64,000 bases of DNA from Altererythrobacter xiamenensis (GCF_900177715.1 NZ_FXWG01000002.1:496001-560000); one strand, 5' to 3'; positions 1 through 14,214 are shown, numbered from the stretch's first letter. Notes: generated by a model not told the origin, from the sequence alone. Program-made: numbers and translations.

Positions 1-711
<711 letters not shown>

Positions 712-775
712 CGGCGGAGGGCTTCTCGCCCCCGCCAACTCCGCCTGCAAGATTCACCCGTAAGGGAATACGAAA

Positions 776-5080
<4,305 letters not shown>

Positions 5081-5114
5081 TCGCTCGCAGCCTTGCCCGG
5101 CTGAAAGGAAAGAG

Positions 5115-5149
5115 CCCCGCTGGAAGTGCAAGCTTCCGGCGGGGTTTTT
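5115..5149 (+). terminator. Rho-independent terminator of the rpoBC operon
   Basis: A 12-bp stem (CCCCGCTGGAAG against CTTCCGGCGGGG, with one G-T pair) with a six-base loop is followed directly by TTTTTCTTT. It begins 34 bases after the rpoC stop codon, so it is in the right place to end the operon. Confidence 0.9.
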
Positions 5150-5230
5150 CTTTGCCAAACTTATAAAGATGCTATTGCGAAGCACTCGCAACAAGGATAC
5201 TCATTGCCTCGTCATTTGAAAGGAGCGGGC

Positions 5231-5674
5231 ATGAGGAAGCGTAGCGATTCGCAAACGGAACGATTTGCGGAGCAGATCTCCGCCTTGCAGGAAGCACCCA
5301 GGATCACCGACCTGCATCCGGTCGCTGCGCGCTTCATCTATTCGTTGAGGCTGGTCGCGGCCTACAAACGGGCGAAGCGTGATCCGGCGGCCGAGCTCGC
5401 CAATCGGCTTGGCAGCATCCAGACCGCGATCAAGGCGCTCCAACTCGTGGAGACGATCGGCCATTCATGGCCCGAACCGGTACTGGTGCAGCGCTTTTGC
5501 TGCGGCTGTCTCAGCCATGATGAACGCACGCTCGGCGCGATGCTCGATGCTGCGTGGCATAATGATCGCGCGTCGTTTAACGATCAGCTGGCCGGCCTGG
5601 TGCGAAGCGAGCGGATCGACCGCGTCTGGGATGACGCCCTGCAGCTCGTCATGGCCGAAGCTGCGTCCTGCTGA
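5231..5674 (+). CDS. Conserved hypothetical protein with a CCGC cysteine cluster
   Basis: The 147-residue product is not recognised with confidence. The start at the ATG at 5231 is preferred over an in-frame upstream one at 5126, which would overlap the rpoC terminator; GAAAGGAGC precedes the chosen start. The protein has a charged N-terminus, no signal peptide, and a central RFCCGCLSHDE segment whose three close cysteines could bind a metal or iron-sulphur centre. The rest looks helical. It stands alone between the rpoBC terminator and a frameshifted gene. No function is proposed. Confidence 0.75.
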   Translation: MRKRSDSQTERFAEQISALQEAPRITDLHPVAARFIYSLRLVAAYKRAKRDPAAELANRLGSIQTAIKALQLVETIGHSWPEPVLVQRFCCGCLSHDERTLGAMLDAAWHNDRASFNDQLAGLVRSERIDRVWDDALQLVMAEAASC

Positions 5675-5756
5675 GCTCTCACGTCGAGACGTTTGCGGCG
5701 ACCTTGCGCTATCTCTCCGCCGTGATAGCCTTTCCTCCGATCGGGGGCCCGCCGCG

Positions 5757-6484
5757 ATGGATGACAACGCTGAAAACGAAGAGCCCGGCAAACTCGGCGA
5801 GTTCGAGCGCATGCTGTTCGAAGGTCCGCCACCGCCACCCCCGCATTTGTCTTCTATCGGACGTGAACTGGTCGAGCGGGCGACGCTACGCTTCAAGAAC
5901 CTCCGGCAGGATCAGGACCGGGTTGAAGACAGCGCGCTCAAACTGGCCAAAGCTGGCGAGATCGCAATCCACGATGCGAAGCTGCTGTGGCTCGATAGCG
6001 GTGACGTGATCACCCACCCGCTGGTCGAAGCCTATCTCGACGAAGGCAAGTTCGGGCTCGTCGCGAAATATCTCAAATATCGGATCATGTATCACCCGGT
6101 TGGATGGCTGACCGAGCGGAATCGCATGGCGCTCGACCGGATGATCGAGGCGGGTGAAGCGCCGCTGGCGATGACCCTGCTGCGCGAGTTCCTCAAGAAA
6201 CTGTTCCAGCACACGCAGGAGCAATGGCGCGCTGCCGGCGCAAGGTGTCGAACCACGCCATCGATACCGGACAGGTCGAGGCGCACAAACGGGCGGCCGC
6301 GAAAGCGTTGGCCGAGCTTCCCGCGCACCTCGAGATTGCCGAACAGGAACTGGCCGAGATCGAGGCCTATATCGTGCCGCATGGGTCCGACGCCGACCGC
6401 GCTGCGATCGCGGATTTCCATGCGCAGATCGCCAAGACCCGCAAGCGCTTCGATCTCGGCGGAGACGCTGCCGGTCAGGCGTAA
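5757..6484 (+). pseudogene. Hypothetical protein interrupted by an apparent frameshift
   Basis: The frame starting at the ATG at 5757 reads as a plausible soluble, charged protein (MDDNAENEEPG..., a run of six prolines, then helical segments) up to about QHTQEQWRAA near 6236. Coding-like sequence then continues in the -1 frame (RRKVSNHAIDTGQVEAHK...) to the stop at 6484. One missing base around 6232-6240 would join the two into a single protein of about 242 residues. The tail overlaps the convergent beta-lactamase-family gene by 10 bases. The break may be a real mutation, programmed slippage (no obvious slippery heptamer is seen) or a sequencing error. The function is unknown. Confidence 0.6.
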
Positions 6485-7602
6485 GCCATGCGTTCCAGTG
6501 CGGCGAAGGCCTCGAACGCGCCCGGATCGCCGAACGGCGACATCTGCGAAATGAACACGCCCGCCACGCCTTCGCTCGGGTCGATCCAGTAGAAGGAATT
6601 GAAGATGCCTGCCCAGGCTAGGCTACCCGGCGACCGGCCTGCGGGGCCGCGCTCAGGGTTGATCAGGAAGCCGAGGCCCCAGCCGGTGTGCTGATCGGGA
6701 AAGTTGTCGAAGGGCGCGGCAAGATCGGGCATGGAGGAACCCATGTAGCCTGCGCGAATATCGCCGATCTGGTTGCGGCTCATCTCGGCCACCGATTCCT
6801 CCGACAGGATGCGCGCGCCGTCTAGCTCGCCGCCGCGCAGGATCATGCGAAGGAAGCGTCCATAATCGGGCGCGGTCGAGATCAGCCCGCCACCACCGCT
6901 GTCGAACTCGCCGCCACCGAGGAACATATCGGCCTTGACGAAGCCATCACCCTCGCGCCGATGAACAGCGGCTCCTCCGGGAAGCGGGGCATCGTGAAAT
7001 CCGGTGTCGCTCATGCCGAGCGGCTGGAAGATGTGCTCGCTGAGATAGTCGCGCAGCTTCCGGTTCGTGACAGCTTCGATCGCGAGGCCCGCCCAGTCGG
7101 TCGCGACACTGTATTCCCACCTTTCGCCAGGCTCGAACATCAGCGGCATCTTGAGGCTCGCCTTCGATCCCGGCACCGGCATCCCCGCATGCGCGAAATA
7201 GCGCAGCACTTCGGGCTGAACGAAGAAATAGCCGAGGCCCGCGGTGTGCGTCAGCAGGTGCCGCAAGGTGACGGGTTTTTCCGCGGCGCGCAGTTTCGGC
7301 GTGCCGTCCTCCTCGAAACCGTCGAGCACCTGAGGCTCGGCAAGTTCAGGCAGGACCGATCCGATCGGCGCGTCCAGCTCCAGCTTGCCCTGTTCGACCA
7401 GTTGCATCGCCGCGACCGACACGACTGCCTTGGTCATCGACGCGATCTGGCACGGCGTATCGAGCGCCATCGGCTCGTGCTCCACCGCATCGCGCTCTCC
7501 GCTCGCGTGCGAATAGCGGATGCCGTCGCGGTCCACGATCATGGCGCTCGCGCCGGGCAGGTTGGCCTGTGCCAGAGTGTCGCGAAAAGCTGTGTCGTCC
7601 AT
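6475..7602 (-). CDS. Class C beta-lactamase-family serine hydrolase
   Basis: The 375-residue protein belongs to the beta-lactamase/esterase family VIII fold. The nucleophile motif SMTK is at residues 55-58, in the expected place. The second motif reads YSV near residue 164 instead of the classical YxN, which is common in family VIII esterases, and a KTG-like triad is not clear. There is no signal peptide, which favours a cytoplasmic esterase or peptidase-like enzyme over a periplasmic antibiotic hydrolase. GGGAGAG precedes the start. The gene is divergent from gltX, 59 bases away, and its end overlaps the frameshifted gene. Confidence 0.9.
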   Translation of the reverse strand: MDDTAFRDTLAQANLPGASAMIVDRDGIRYSHASGERDAVEHEPMALDTPCQIASMTKAVVSVAAMQLVEQGKLELDAPIGSVLPELAEPQVLDGFEEDGTPKLRAAEKPVTLRHLLTHTAGLGYFFVQPEVLRYFAHAGMPVPGSKASLKMPLMFEPGERWEYSVATDWAGLAIEAVTNRKLRDYLSEHIFQPLGMSDTGFHDAPLPGGAAVHRREGDGFVKADMFLGGGEFDSGGGGLISTAPDYGRFLRMILRGGELDGARILSEESVAEMSRNQIGDIRAGYMGSSMPDLAAPFDNFPDQHTGWGLGFLINPERGPAGRSPGSLAWAGIFNSFYWIDPSEGVAGVFISQMSPFGDPGAFEAFAALERMAYA

Positions 7603-7661
7603 GTGTTGATCTCTCCCTTTGGCGCTAGGACTGCGCGGATTTTCCCGCTAGCGCAACCGCC

Positions 7662-9005
7662 ATGACCACCACTCGTTTCGCACCGTCTCCGACCGGCCGC
7701 CTCCATGTCGGCAATATCCGTACCGCGCTCCACAACTGGATGCTCGCCAAGAAGGGCGGTGCCAAAGAGCAAGGGCGCTTCATGCTGCGCATCGACGATA
7801 CCGACGCGGAGCGGTCGAAAGAGGAATATGTCGAGGCGATCCGCACGGACCTCGCATGGCTTGGCATTTCGCCCGATGGTGAAGAGCGCCAGTCGGCGCG
7901 CATGGCTCTCTACGAGGCGGCCTTCGAAAAGCTGCGCGAGGCAGGGCGGGTCTATCCGGCTTACGAGACCGCGCAGGAGCTCGAGGTAAAGCGCAAGATC
8001 CTCCTCTCCCGCGGGCTGCCGCCGATCTACGACCGCGGTGCGCTTGAGATGAGCGAAGCCGATCGCGCGGCGAAAGAGGCCGAGGGCATCGCTCCGCACT
8101 GGCGCTTCAAGCTCGACCATGACGAACCGATCACCTGGGAAGATGGTGTTCGCGGATCGCAGAAGTTCGATCCGGCACAGCTCTCCGATCCCGTGATCAG
8201 GCGTGCCGATGGCTCGTGGCTCTACATGCTGCCCTCCGCCGTCGACGATATCGACATGGGCGTGACCGACGTGCTGCGCGGAGAGGACCATGTGTCGAAC
8301 ACTGCCGTGCAGATCCAGATGTTCACGGCCCTGGGCGCGCAGCCGCCCAGTTTCGCGCATGAGGCGCTGCTGGTGGGCAAGGAAGGCAAGCTGTCGAAGC
8401 GGCTCGGCTCGCTCGGATGCGATGCCTTTCGCGAGCAAGGCTATGAGCCTGAAGCCATCGTCGCGCTGTTGGCGCGGCTTGGTACCTCGCTGCCGGTGGA
8501 GCCGATCGCCGAGCGTGAAAAACTGCTCGAGACATTCGACCTTTCGACCTTCGGCCGCGCGCCGGCGAAGTTCGACGACAACGAATTGCACCGGATCAAT
8601 GCGGCGATCGTCCACCAGATGCCGTTCGAGAAGGTGCGCGGTTTCGTGCCGGACGATTTCACCGAAGCGGCATGGCACGCCATCAGGCCAAACCTCGAGA
8701 AGGCGAGCGAAGTCGTCGAATGGTGGCAGATCGTCACCGGTCCGATCGAACAGCCCGAGTTTTCCGAGGATGACCGCGAGTATCTGGGAGAGGCTGCCAG
8801 GCAGCTCGACTTCGACGCCGATGATCCCTGGCATGCGCTGACCGGCGCGCTGAAGGAGAGCACCGGCCGCAAGGGCAAAGCGCTGTTCCTGCCGCTGCGC
8901 CAGGCACTTACCGGTATGAATCACGGGCCCGATATGGGCGAACTGCTGCCCTTGATCGGCGAAGACGAGGCGCGCGAGAGACTGACCCGCGCGGCTAACG
9001 GGTAA
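7662..9005 (+). CDS. gltX: Glutamyl-tRNA synthetase (GluRS)
   Basis: The 447-residue class I aminoacyl-tRNA synthetase charges glutamate onto tRNA-Glu. The HIGH-type motif appears as HVGN at residues 15-18 after RFAPSPTGRL. The KMSKS loop appears as KLSKR near residue 243. The IDDTD motif of the GluRS/GlnRS family is present. Many alphaproteobacteria carry two gltX copies, one of which mis-charges tRNA-Gln for GatCAB. The sequence alone does not show which copy this is or whether a second exists. It starts at an ATG 59 bases from a divergent hydrolase gene. Confidence 0.96.
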   Translation: MTTTRFAPSPTGRLHVGNIRTALHNWMLAKKGGAKEQGRFMLRIDDTDAERSKEEYVEAIRTDLAWLGISPDGEERQSARMALYEAAFEKLREAGRVYPAYETAQELEVKRKILLSRGLPPIYDRGALEMSEADRAAKEAEGIAPHWRFKLDHDEPITWEDGVRGSQKFDPAQLSDPVIRRADGSWLYMLPSAVDDIDMGVTDVLRGEDHVSNTAVQIQMFTALGAQPPSFAHEALLVGKEGKLSKRLGSLGCDAFREQGYEPEAIVALLARLGTSLPVEPIAEREKLLETFDLSTFGRAPAKFDDNELHRINAAIVHQMPFEKVRGFVPDDFTEAAWHAIRPNLEKASEVVEWWQIVTGPIEQPEFSEDDREYLGEAARQLDFDADDPWHALTGALKESTGRKGKALFLPLRQALTGMNHGPDMGELLPLIGEDEARERLTRAANG

Positions 9006-9066
9006 GCCCAATCCATGGGCGCAGTCGCCGCGGCAACCCGGCCTTAACCAACCGCATTAACCGAAT

Positions 9067-9444
9067 ATGCGCCTTGATCGTAACATGGATGGCAAGTCTG
9101 CCGCGATACTCGTTGGCAAGCAAAACAAACGGGTTAGCAGGAGTCGGCCAATGCAGACCGAACGCAGAAAAAACGAGCGCAAGGTCGCAGGCTATGACGC
9201 CGAAGTGCGCTATCGTTCGGGCAACAAGATGCAATTGCCGGTGCTCGACATCAGCCTTGGCGGATGCATGGTCGATGCACGATCATGGGCGGTGAAGCCC
9301 GAAGAGAGCGTCTCGATCAAGCTGCCAGGTCTCAACTACCAGCCCGCCAAGGTGGTGTGGATCGAGGATGGTCGGGCCGGGATCGTATTCGAGGAATTGC
9401 TCTACGAGCCGACGCTGGAGCATCTCAGCCGCCTCGCAGCCTGA
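9067..9444 (+). CDS. Stand-alone PilZ domain protein
   Basis: The 125-residue protein is essentially one PilZ domain, a cyclic-di-GMP receptor fold. The two ligand-binding signatures are both present: RxxxR (RKNER, near residue 33) and DxSxxG (DISLGG, near residue 59). An in-frame later ATG at 9151 would still keep the domain, so the exact start is uncertain. It follows gltX by 61 bases on the same strand but is unlikely to be functionally tied to it. Two other genes of the same signalling theme lie at 18927-20759. Confidence 0.85.
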   Translation: MRLDRNMDGKSAAILVGKQNKRVSRSRPMQTERRKNERKVAGYDAEVRYRSGNKMQLPVLDISLGGCMVDARSWAVKPEESVSIKLPGLNYQPAKVVWIEDGRAGIVFEELLYEPTLEHLSRLAA

Positions 9445-9607
9445 TTCTCCGCAATCGCGAAATCTGCCGCAAGTTTCTGAATTACCGATTCTTTTTCGGT
9501 TGGTCTGACAGGAAGTCCACTTCACCGCACTTAAGCGCGGTGCCCGGAACGCCCCTGCCGCCTCGCCCCTTGATTGACTGACCCCCCAGCAATCGAAAGG
9601 GCGCAGA

Positions 9608-9838
9608 ATGAAATTGAGAACTATTGCCATGGCCGGCGCGGCAGCATCCCTTGCCGCGACCCCGATCGCCATCAACGCAGCTACCGCCGACCGCGCAAGC
9701 GCGCCGGTGGCAGGCGAAAGCGAATTGGGCGGTAACGGGTTTGGCGCCGGACTGATCATTGCCGCTATCGCTGCGGCAGGCATGATCGCGCTGATCGTGG
9801 CCGAAGACGATGACGATGATGTTCCCGTCAGCCCGTAA
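9608..9838 (+). CDS. Small secreted or membrane protein with an acidic tail
   Basis: This is a 76-residue product of unknown function. It has an N-terminal signal-like segment (MKLRTIAMAGAAASLAATPIAINA), a short Gly/Ser-rich linker, a second hydrophobic stretch (LIIAAIAAAGMIALIVA) and a terminal EDDDDD run. The layout suggests a single-pass membrane protein with its acidic end facing one side. GAAAGGGCGCAG precedes the ATG. A hairpin terminator follows 26 bases after the stop. Confidence 0.7.
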   Translation: MKLRTIAMAGAAASLAATPIAINAATADRASAPVAGESELGGNGFGAGLIIAAIAAAGMIALIVAEDDDDDVPVSP

Positions 9839-9863
9839 GCGGTTGACCGCAAATCGGAACAAG

Positions 9864-9897
9864 AAGGGCGCTCCTGATCGGGGCGCCCTTTTCGTTT
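9864..9897. terminator. Bidirectional hairpin terminator
   Basis: An 8-bp stem (AAGGGCGC with GCGCCCTT) is followed by TTCGTTTC on the plus strand and by TTCTTGTTCC on the minus strand. It lies between the convergent ends of the small membrane protein gene and pyk, and could serve both. Confidence 0.75.
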
Positions 9898-9912
9898 CAG
9901 GCGGAAAATGCG

Positions 9913-11382
9913 TCAGCCACTGTGACGTGTAAGCTCGTTACCTGTGAGGGTCACGACATGCAGAAGGTTGGTCGCGCCCGGCGTTCCGAACGGCACGCCG
10001 GCGAGCGCAATGAGCTTGCTCCCCGCCTTGCCGAAGCCATGGCGCAACGCCATCCGCTTGCCCTTGGCGATCATCTCTTCGAAGCTGCCGATATCCTTGG
10101 TCGCCACGGCATGCGCGCCCCATAGCAGGGCGACGCGGCGGGCCGTGCCCATCGAAGGCGTGAGCACGAGCATGGGCGTGTCCGGGCGTTCGCGCGCCAC
10201 GCGCCTCGCGGTCGAACCCGAAGCGGTGAAGACGGTGATGGCGCTGATCGCGACCGTGTCGGCGATGGTCATGCAGGCATGGGCGAGGGCGTCGGACGTT
10301 GTCGCATCGGGCGGCGTGTCGAGGAAGCGCACGCGCTCCTTGTACCCTTCGTCGCGCTCCACCTGGCTCGCGATCCGGTCCATGATCGTGACCGCTTCCT
10401 CGGGCCAGTCGCCCGCTGCCGTTTCGGCCGAAAGCATCACCGCGTCGGCGCCGTCGTACACCGCGTTGGCAACGTCCGAGACTTCGGCGCGCGTAGGCGT
10501 CGGGCTTTCGATCATCGATTCGAGCATCTGCGTCGCCACGATAACCGGCTTGCCTGCGGTGCGCGCAGCATTGACGATTCTTTTCTGCAGTGGCGGCACT
10601 TCCTGCGGCTCGAGTTCGACACCGAGGTCGCCGCGCGCGACCATGATCCCGTCCGACAGCTCGATGATTTCGTCGAGCTTGCGCACCGCCATCGGCTTCT
10701 CGATCTTGGCGCAAAGCGCGCCATAACCGCCCATCAATTTGCGCGCCTCGGCAATGTCTTCGGGCCGCTGGACGAAGCTGAGGCCGATCCAGTCGACCCC
10801 GTACTGGACTGCGAAGGCGAGATCCTTGCGGTCCTTTTCGGTCAACGCCGGAATCGGAACTTCGGCGTCGGGCACATTCACGCCCTTGCGATCCGAGATC
10901 ACGCCGCCGACTTCGGCCGAGCAGAGGATTTCGTCCTCGTCGGCCCGGATCACGCGCAGGCGGATCTTGCCGTCGTTGATCAGCAGGCGCTGACCCTTTT
11001 CGAGGATGCCGAACAGCTCGGGGTGCGGCAGCTGGACGCGGGTTTCGTCGCCGGGTTCGGGATTGCGGTCGAGCGTGAAATGGCCCGAGTGGCGGATCAC
11101 CGCCTCGCCGTTCTTGAACTTGCCGACGCGCAGCTTGGGCCCCTGAAGGTCGGCTAGGATTGCAACCGGCCTTGCGAACTCCTTCTCGAGCGCACGGATC
11201 GCCTTGATCGACGCCTCGTGGTCGGAATGCTCGCCATGGCTCATGTTGACGCGGAACGCGTCCGCGCCTGCCTTGAACAGCTTTCTCAGCATTTCGGGAG
11301 AACGGCTCGCCGGACCGATGGTGGCGAGGATCTTGACCTTGCGGCTGCGCGGATCGAGCCGGTTGAGTGGGGGCTTTGCCAT
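9913..11382 (-). CDS. pyk: Pyruvate kinase
   Basis: The 489-residue enzyme converts phosphoenolpyruvate and ADP to pyruvate and ATP in the last step of glycolysis. The N-terminal KILATIGPASRS and FRVNMSHGEH segments, the active-site AKIEKPMAV block and the MVARGDLGVELEPQEVP and ATQMLESM motifs are all intact. The C-terminal allosteric domain is present (TASGSTARRVARERP). The length is normal. It is transcribed away from the DUF1244 gene, whose start lies 46 bases upstream. Confidence 0.97.
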   Translation of the reverse strand: MAKPPLNRLDPRSRKVKILATIGPASRSPEMLRKLFKAGADAFRVNMSHGEHSDHEASIKAIRALEKEFARPVAILADLQGPKLRVGKFKNGEAVIRHSGHFTLDRNPEPGDETRVQLPHPELFGILEKGQRLLINDGKIRLRVIRADEDEILCSAEVGGVISDRKGVNVPDAEVPIPALTEKDRKDLAFAVQYGVDWIGLSFVQRPEDIAEARKLMGGYGALCAKIEKPMAVRKLDEIIELSDGIMVARGDLGVELEPQEVPPLQKRIVNAARTAGKPVIVATQMLESMIESPTPTRAEVSDVANAVYDGADAVMLSAETAAGDWPEEAVTIMDRIASQVERDEGYKERVRFLDTPPDATTSDALAHACMTIADTVAISAITVFTASGSTARRVARERPDTPMLVLTPSMGTARRVALLWGAHAVATKDIGSFEEMIAKGKRMALRHGFGKAGSKLIALAGVPFGTPGATNLLHVVTLTGNELTRHSG

Positions 11383-11428
11383 GGGTTAGTGCTATGGCAC
11401 AGCTTCATTGCAACTCAAGGAAACAGTT

Positions 11429-11776
11429 ATGAATACGACTGCTGAGGGCACGAATGCCCCGAAACCCGGTGACGACGCGCTCGATCAGTTGGACGATGCG
11501 GTGGCGGCTGCGGCTTTCCGCCGGCTGGTGCGCCACTTGCGGCATCGCCACGATGCGCAGAATATCGAGCTGATGGGGCTTGCCGGCTTCTGCCGTAACT
11601 GTCTCGCCGACTGGATCCGCGATGCGGGTTACAAGGGCGACAAGGCAGCGGCGCGCGAACTGATCCACGGCATGCCGATGGACGAATGGAAGGCGACCCG
11701 CCAGCAGCCCGCAACCGAAGAGCAGATCGCCGCGATGGAAAAGAGCCTGACCCGCAACAAGGCGGATTTGCGCTGA
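11429..11776 (+). CDS. DUF1244 family protein
   Basis: The 115-residue protein shows the DUF1244 signature: [11 protein letters not shown], then [22 protein letters not shown], then [10 protein letters not shown]. Two conserved cysteines in FCRNC are present. The family is common in proteobacteria and its role is not established. The ATG at 11429 is chosen over an in-frame TTG at 11408 because AAGGAAA sits at the right distance before it. Confidence 0.9.
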   Translation: MNTTAEGTNAPKPGDDALDQLDDAVAAAAFRRLVRHLRHRHDAQNIELMGLAGFCRNCLADWIRDAGYKGDKAAARELIHGMPMDEWKATRQQPATEEQIAAMEKSLTRNKADLR

Positions 11777-11894
11777 AGCAGTCGCGCTTGCGGAAAACCC
11801 GGCGATTGCCCTGTTTCGCTTCGACGCGCGCGCCGCTATCGAATGCCCGAGCCGATTCTCTCGGCACATCTCACAAGACTGGAGCAATTACCCA

Positions 11895-12131
11895 ATGGCT
11901 GAAGCCACCGACGACCGCCTGCGCCTTCTGATCGAGCGCATCGAACGCCTCGAGGAAGAGAAGAAGGGCATCGCCGACGATATTCGTGACGTCTATGCCG
12001 AGGCCAAGGCAGTCGGTTACGACACCAAGATCATGCGCCAGATCGTGCGCCTGCGTAAGATGAAGCCCGACGATCGCAGCGAACAGGAAATGATCCTCGA
12101 CACTTACAAGGCCGCGCTCGGAATGGGCTGA
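11895..12131 (+). CDS. DUF2312 (GapR-like) nucleoid-associated protein
   Basis: The 78-residue coiled-coil protein matches the alphaproteobacterial DUF2312 family, whose Caulobacter member GapR binds overtwisted, AT-rich DNA ahead of forks and polymerases. The characteristic [22 protein letters not shown] helix, the [23 protein letters not shown] segment and the short C-terminal [17 protein letters not shown] helix are all present. GGAGCAATTACCC precedes the start. The DNA-binding role is inferred from the family. Confidence 0.9.
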   Translation: MAEATDDRLRLLIERIERLEEEKKGIADDIRDVYAEAKAVGYDTKIMRQIVRLRKMKPDDRSEQEMILDTYKAALGMG

Positions 12132-12213
12132 CAGGGCGGCCTGATTTCCTTGCTATTTCAGCTGTATTATATTAGTAATACGGCAATCGAATTCAAACTA
12201 GGAGAAACAGTTC

Positions 12214-12561
12214 ATGGCAGGTCCCTGGAAAGACGCGCGCGGCGTCATCGTCACCACCACCCCCACGGTCGAAGGCCGTCCGGTTCAGGAATATTGCGGG
12301 ATCGTGGTGGGCGAAGTGATCGTCGGTGCGAACCTGTTCCGCGATCTGTTCGCCAATATCCGCGACATCGTGGGCGGTCGCTCGGGCAGCTATGAACGTA
12401 TCCTCGCCGATGCGCGCAACCAGGCGATCGAGGAACTGCAGGCCGAAGCGGCAAGCCGCGGCGGCAATGCCGTGGTCGGCGTCGATCTCGATTACGAGGT
12501 GATCGGCGATACCGGCTCGATGCTGATGGTCTCGGCCAGCGGGACCGCTGTCAAAGTCTAG
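12214..12561 (+). CDS. YbjQ/UPF0145 family protein
   Basis: The 115-residue product matches the YbjQ (UPF0145) heavy-metal-binding-domain-like family: an N-terminal [21 protein letters not shown] segment, [21 protein letters not shown], and the C-terminal [16 protein letters not shown] block. These proteins are small, probably form pentamers, and have no firmly assigned function. AGGAGAAAC lies upstream of the ATG. The convergent CPBP protease gene ends 10 bases away. Confidence 0.88.
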   Translation: MAGPWKDARGVIVTTTPTVEGRPVQEYCGIVVGEVIVGANLFRDLFANIRDIVGGRSGSYERILADARNQAIEELQAEAASRGGNAVVGVDLDYEVIGDTGSMLMVSASGTAVKV

Positions 12562-12571
12562 GGGTTAAGGT

Positions 12572-13321
12572 CTAGGCCGCGTTTTCGGCCGCGGTCACCA
12601 CCACCGCCACTATCAATCCGTTATGCAGCATGTGGAGCGCAATCGCGCTCCACAGCCCGTAATGCACGCGGACGTATCCAAGGATCGATCCGAGCACGAA
12701 TTGCGGGATGACGAGCGGTAGCAGGATCGCCAGCGCGCCTTCGGTATAATTGGCGAGGTGAATTAGCGCGAAACTGACCGTGCTGAGCCAGAAGAACACG
12801 GGAAAGAGGCGCGCGAACCGGGCCATCGGTGCGCGCTTCCGCAGCAGGAACAGCGCCACAAGAGCGAGCAGCCCCGCCCCCAACACGATCAACGCGACGG
12901 CCATGTCCGCCGCGTCGCCGGTGCGCGTTTCCGCCAGCATGGCCGATACCAGCACGCCCCCGAAGAGGATGACGATCGCGAGCACATGCCCCGGCTTGCC
13001 CGAGAGCCAGCTGCGAAAGGCGATTTCCTCCATCAGCGGCGCGACCAGAACAAGCAGCGCAATCGTGCCCGCAGTCAGCTCGAGGCTGTTGAGCGCATTG
13101 TCAGGCAGTTCGAGGCCGAAAGCGGTCGCAGCCCCGATCAGGCCGATCAGCACGATCATTACCATCAGGTCGAGGCTGAGCATGCGCGCCATGCCCAGTG
13201 CCGACCGCCCGAATGGAGCGGGTTCACCGGGCAGGCTCGGCCGTCGCAGGAACGCCAGCCATTGGCGCCATTCCGCGCGCGCCGAATTCGGCAGCGCAAG
13301 GCTTGTGGATTCACCTGTCAT
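12572..13321 (-). CDS. CPBP family intramembrane metalloprotease
   Basis: The 249-residue polytopic membrane protein has the CPBP/Rce1-like glutamate pair EExxxR (EEIAFR, Glu98-Glu99 and Arg103). A second motif with a histidine (FWLSTVSFALIHL) and a C-terminal histidine-asparagine motif (LHMLHNG) follow. Several hydrophobic segments span the protein. Family members cut or process proteins inside the membrane, often after prenylation or in bacteriocin immunity. The substrate here is unknown. It is divergent from yebC, with starts 52 bases apart. Confidence 0.88.
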   Translation of the reverse strand: MTGESTSLALPNSARAEWRQWLAFLRRPSLPGEPAPFGRSALGMARMLSLDLMVMIVLIGLIGAATAFGLELPDNALNSLELTAGTIALLVLVAPLMEEIAFRSWLSGKPGHVLAIVILFGGVLVSAMLAETRTGDAADMAVALIVLGAGLLALVALFLLRKRAPMARFARLFPVFFWLSTVSFALIHLANYTEGALAILLPLVIPQFVLGSILGYVRVHYGLWSAIALHMLHNGLIVAVVVTAAENAA

Positions 13322-13373
13322 GCGGCTAATGCGGCCCCCGAGAAATTCAAACTAGCGGATTACAAGATCAGCC

Positions 13374-14117
13374 ATGGCAGGCCATTCCAAATTCAAGAAC
13401 ATCATGCACCGCAAGGGCGCTCAGGACAAGAAGCGCTCCAACCTCTTTTCCAAGCTCAGCCGCGAAATCACCGTGGCGGCGAAGATGGGCATGCCCGATC
13501 CCGACATGAACCCGCGCCTGCGGCTCGCGGTCAATGCGGCCAAGGCGCAGTCGATGCCCAAGGACAATATCCAGCGTGCGATCGACAAGGCTTCTGGCGG
13601 GGATGACGAGAACTACGAGGAAGTGCGCTACGAAGGCTATGGCCCGGGCGGCAGCGCGATCATCGTCGAAGCGCTGACCGATAACCGCAACCGCACCGCG
13701 ACCGCTGTCCGTACGGCGTTTTCGAAGAACGGCGGCAACCTCGGCACCGAAGGCAGCGTGGCCCACGGTTTCGAGCGGGTCGGCTACATCGAATATGGCC
13801 CCGAGGCGGGCGACGAAGAAAAAGTCCTCGAAGCCGCGCTGGAAGCGGGTGCCGAAGACATCCAGTCGTCCGAAGATGGCCACGAGATCTGGACGGCTGC
13901 CGAAGACCTTCACGAAGTCTCATCGAACCTCGAGAAAGCGCTGGGCGAAGCCAAGGAAGTCAAGCTCGCGTGGAAGCCCAACATCACGGTCGAGATGGAT
14001 GAAAAGGGTGCCGCCACGCTGCTCAAGCTGATCGACATGCTCGACGATGATGACGATGTGCAGACCGTCTGGGGTAATTACGAGATCCCCGACGAGATCA
14101 TGGAGAAGCTGGATTGA
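13374..14117 (+). CDS. yebC: YebC/PmpR family regulator
   Basis: The 247-residue protein shows the strongly conserved N-terminus [20 protein letters not shown] and the [12 protein letters not shown] motif of the YebC/TACO1 family. Members act as translation factors at difficult peptide motifs or as DNA-binding regulators. It precedes ruvC, an arrangement frequent in bacteria. A palindromic repeat of about 90 bases separates the two genes. Confidence 0.95.
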   Translation: MAGHSKFKNIMHRKGAQDKKRSNLFSKLSREITVAAKMGMPDPDMNPRLRLAVNAAKAQSMPKDNIQRAIDKASGGDDENYEEVRYEGYGPGGSAIIVEALTDNRNRTATAVRTAFSKNGGNLGTEGSVAHGFERVGYIEYGPEAGDEEKVLEAALEAGAEDIQSSEDGHEIWTAAEDLHEVSSNLEKALGEAKEVKLAWKPNITVEMDEKGAATLLKLIDMLDDDDDVQTVWGNYEIPDEIMEKLD

Positions 14118-14214
14118 TAGAGCTCCCCTCCCGCTTGCGGGAGGGGTTAGGGGTGGGCCCGGTCCGACCTCTCGCCCACCCCCCGGCCCCCTCCTGCAAG
14201 CGGGAGGGGGAGCG
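14118..14214. repeat. Palindromic intergenic element between yebC and ruvC
   Basis: Two nested inverted arms fill the gap. The left arm (14121-14157) contains CTCCCCTCCCGCTTGCGGGAG and then GGTTAGGGGTGGGC. The right arm (14172-14211) contains CGCCCACCCCCCGGCCCC and then TCCTGCAAGCGGGAGGGGGA. Each arm can also form its own short hairpin. The layout is that of a REP- or RUP-like dispersed palindrome. The right arm ends in GGGAGGGGGAGCG directly before the ruvC ATG, so it also supplies that gene's ribosome binding site. Confidence 0.8.

Noticed and set aside
10279-11157. Long plus-strand frame opposite pyk
   Set aside because: Pyruvate kinase is beyond doubt on the other strand and this frame is its shadow.
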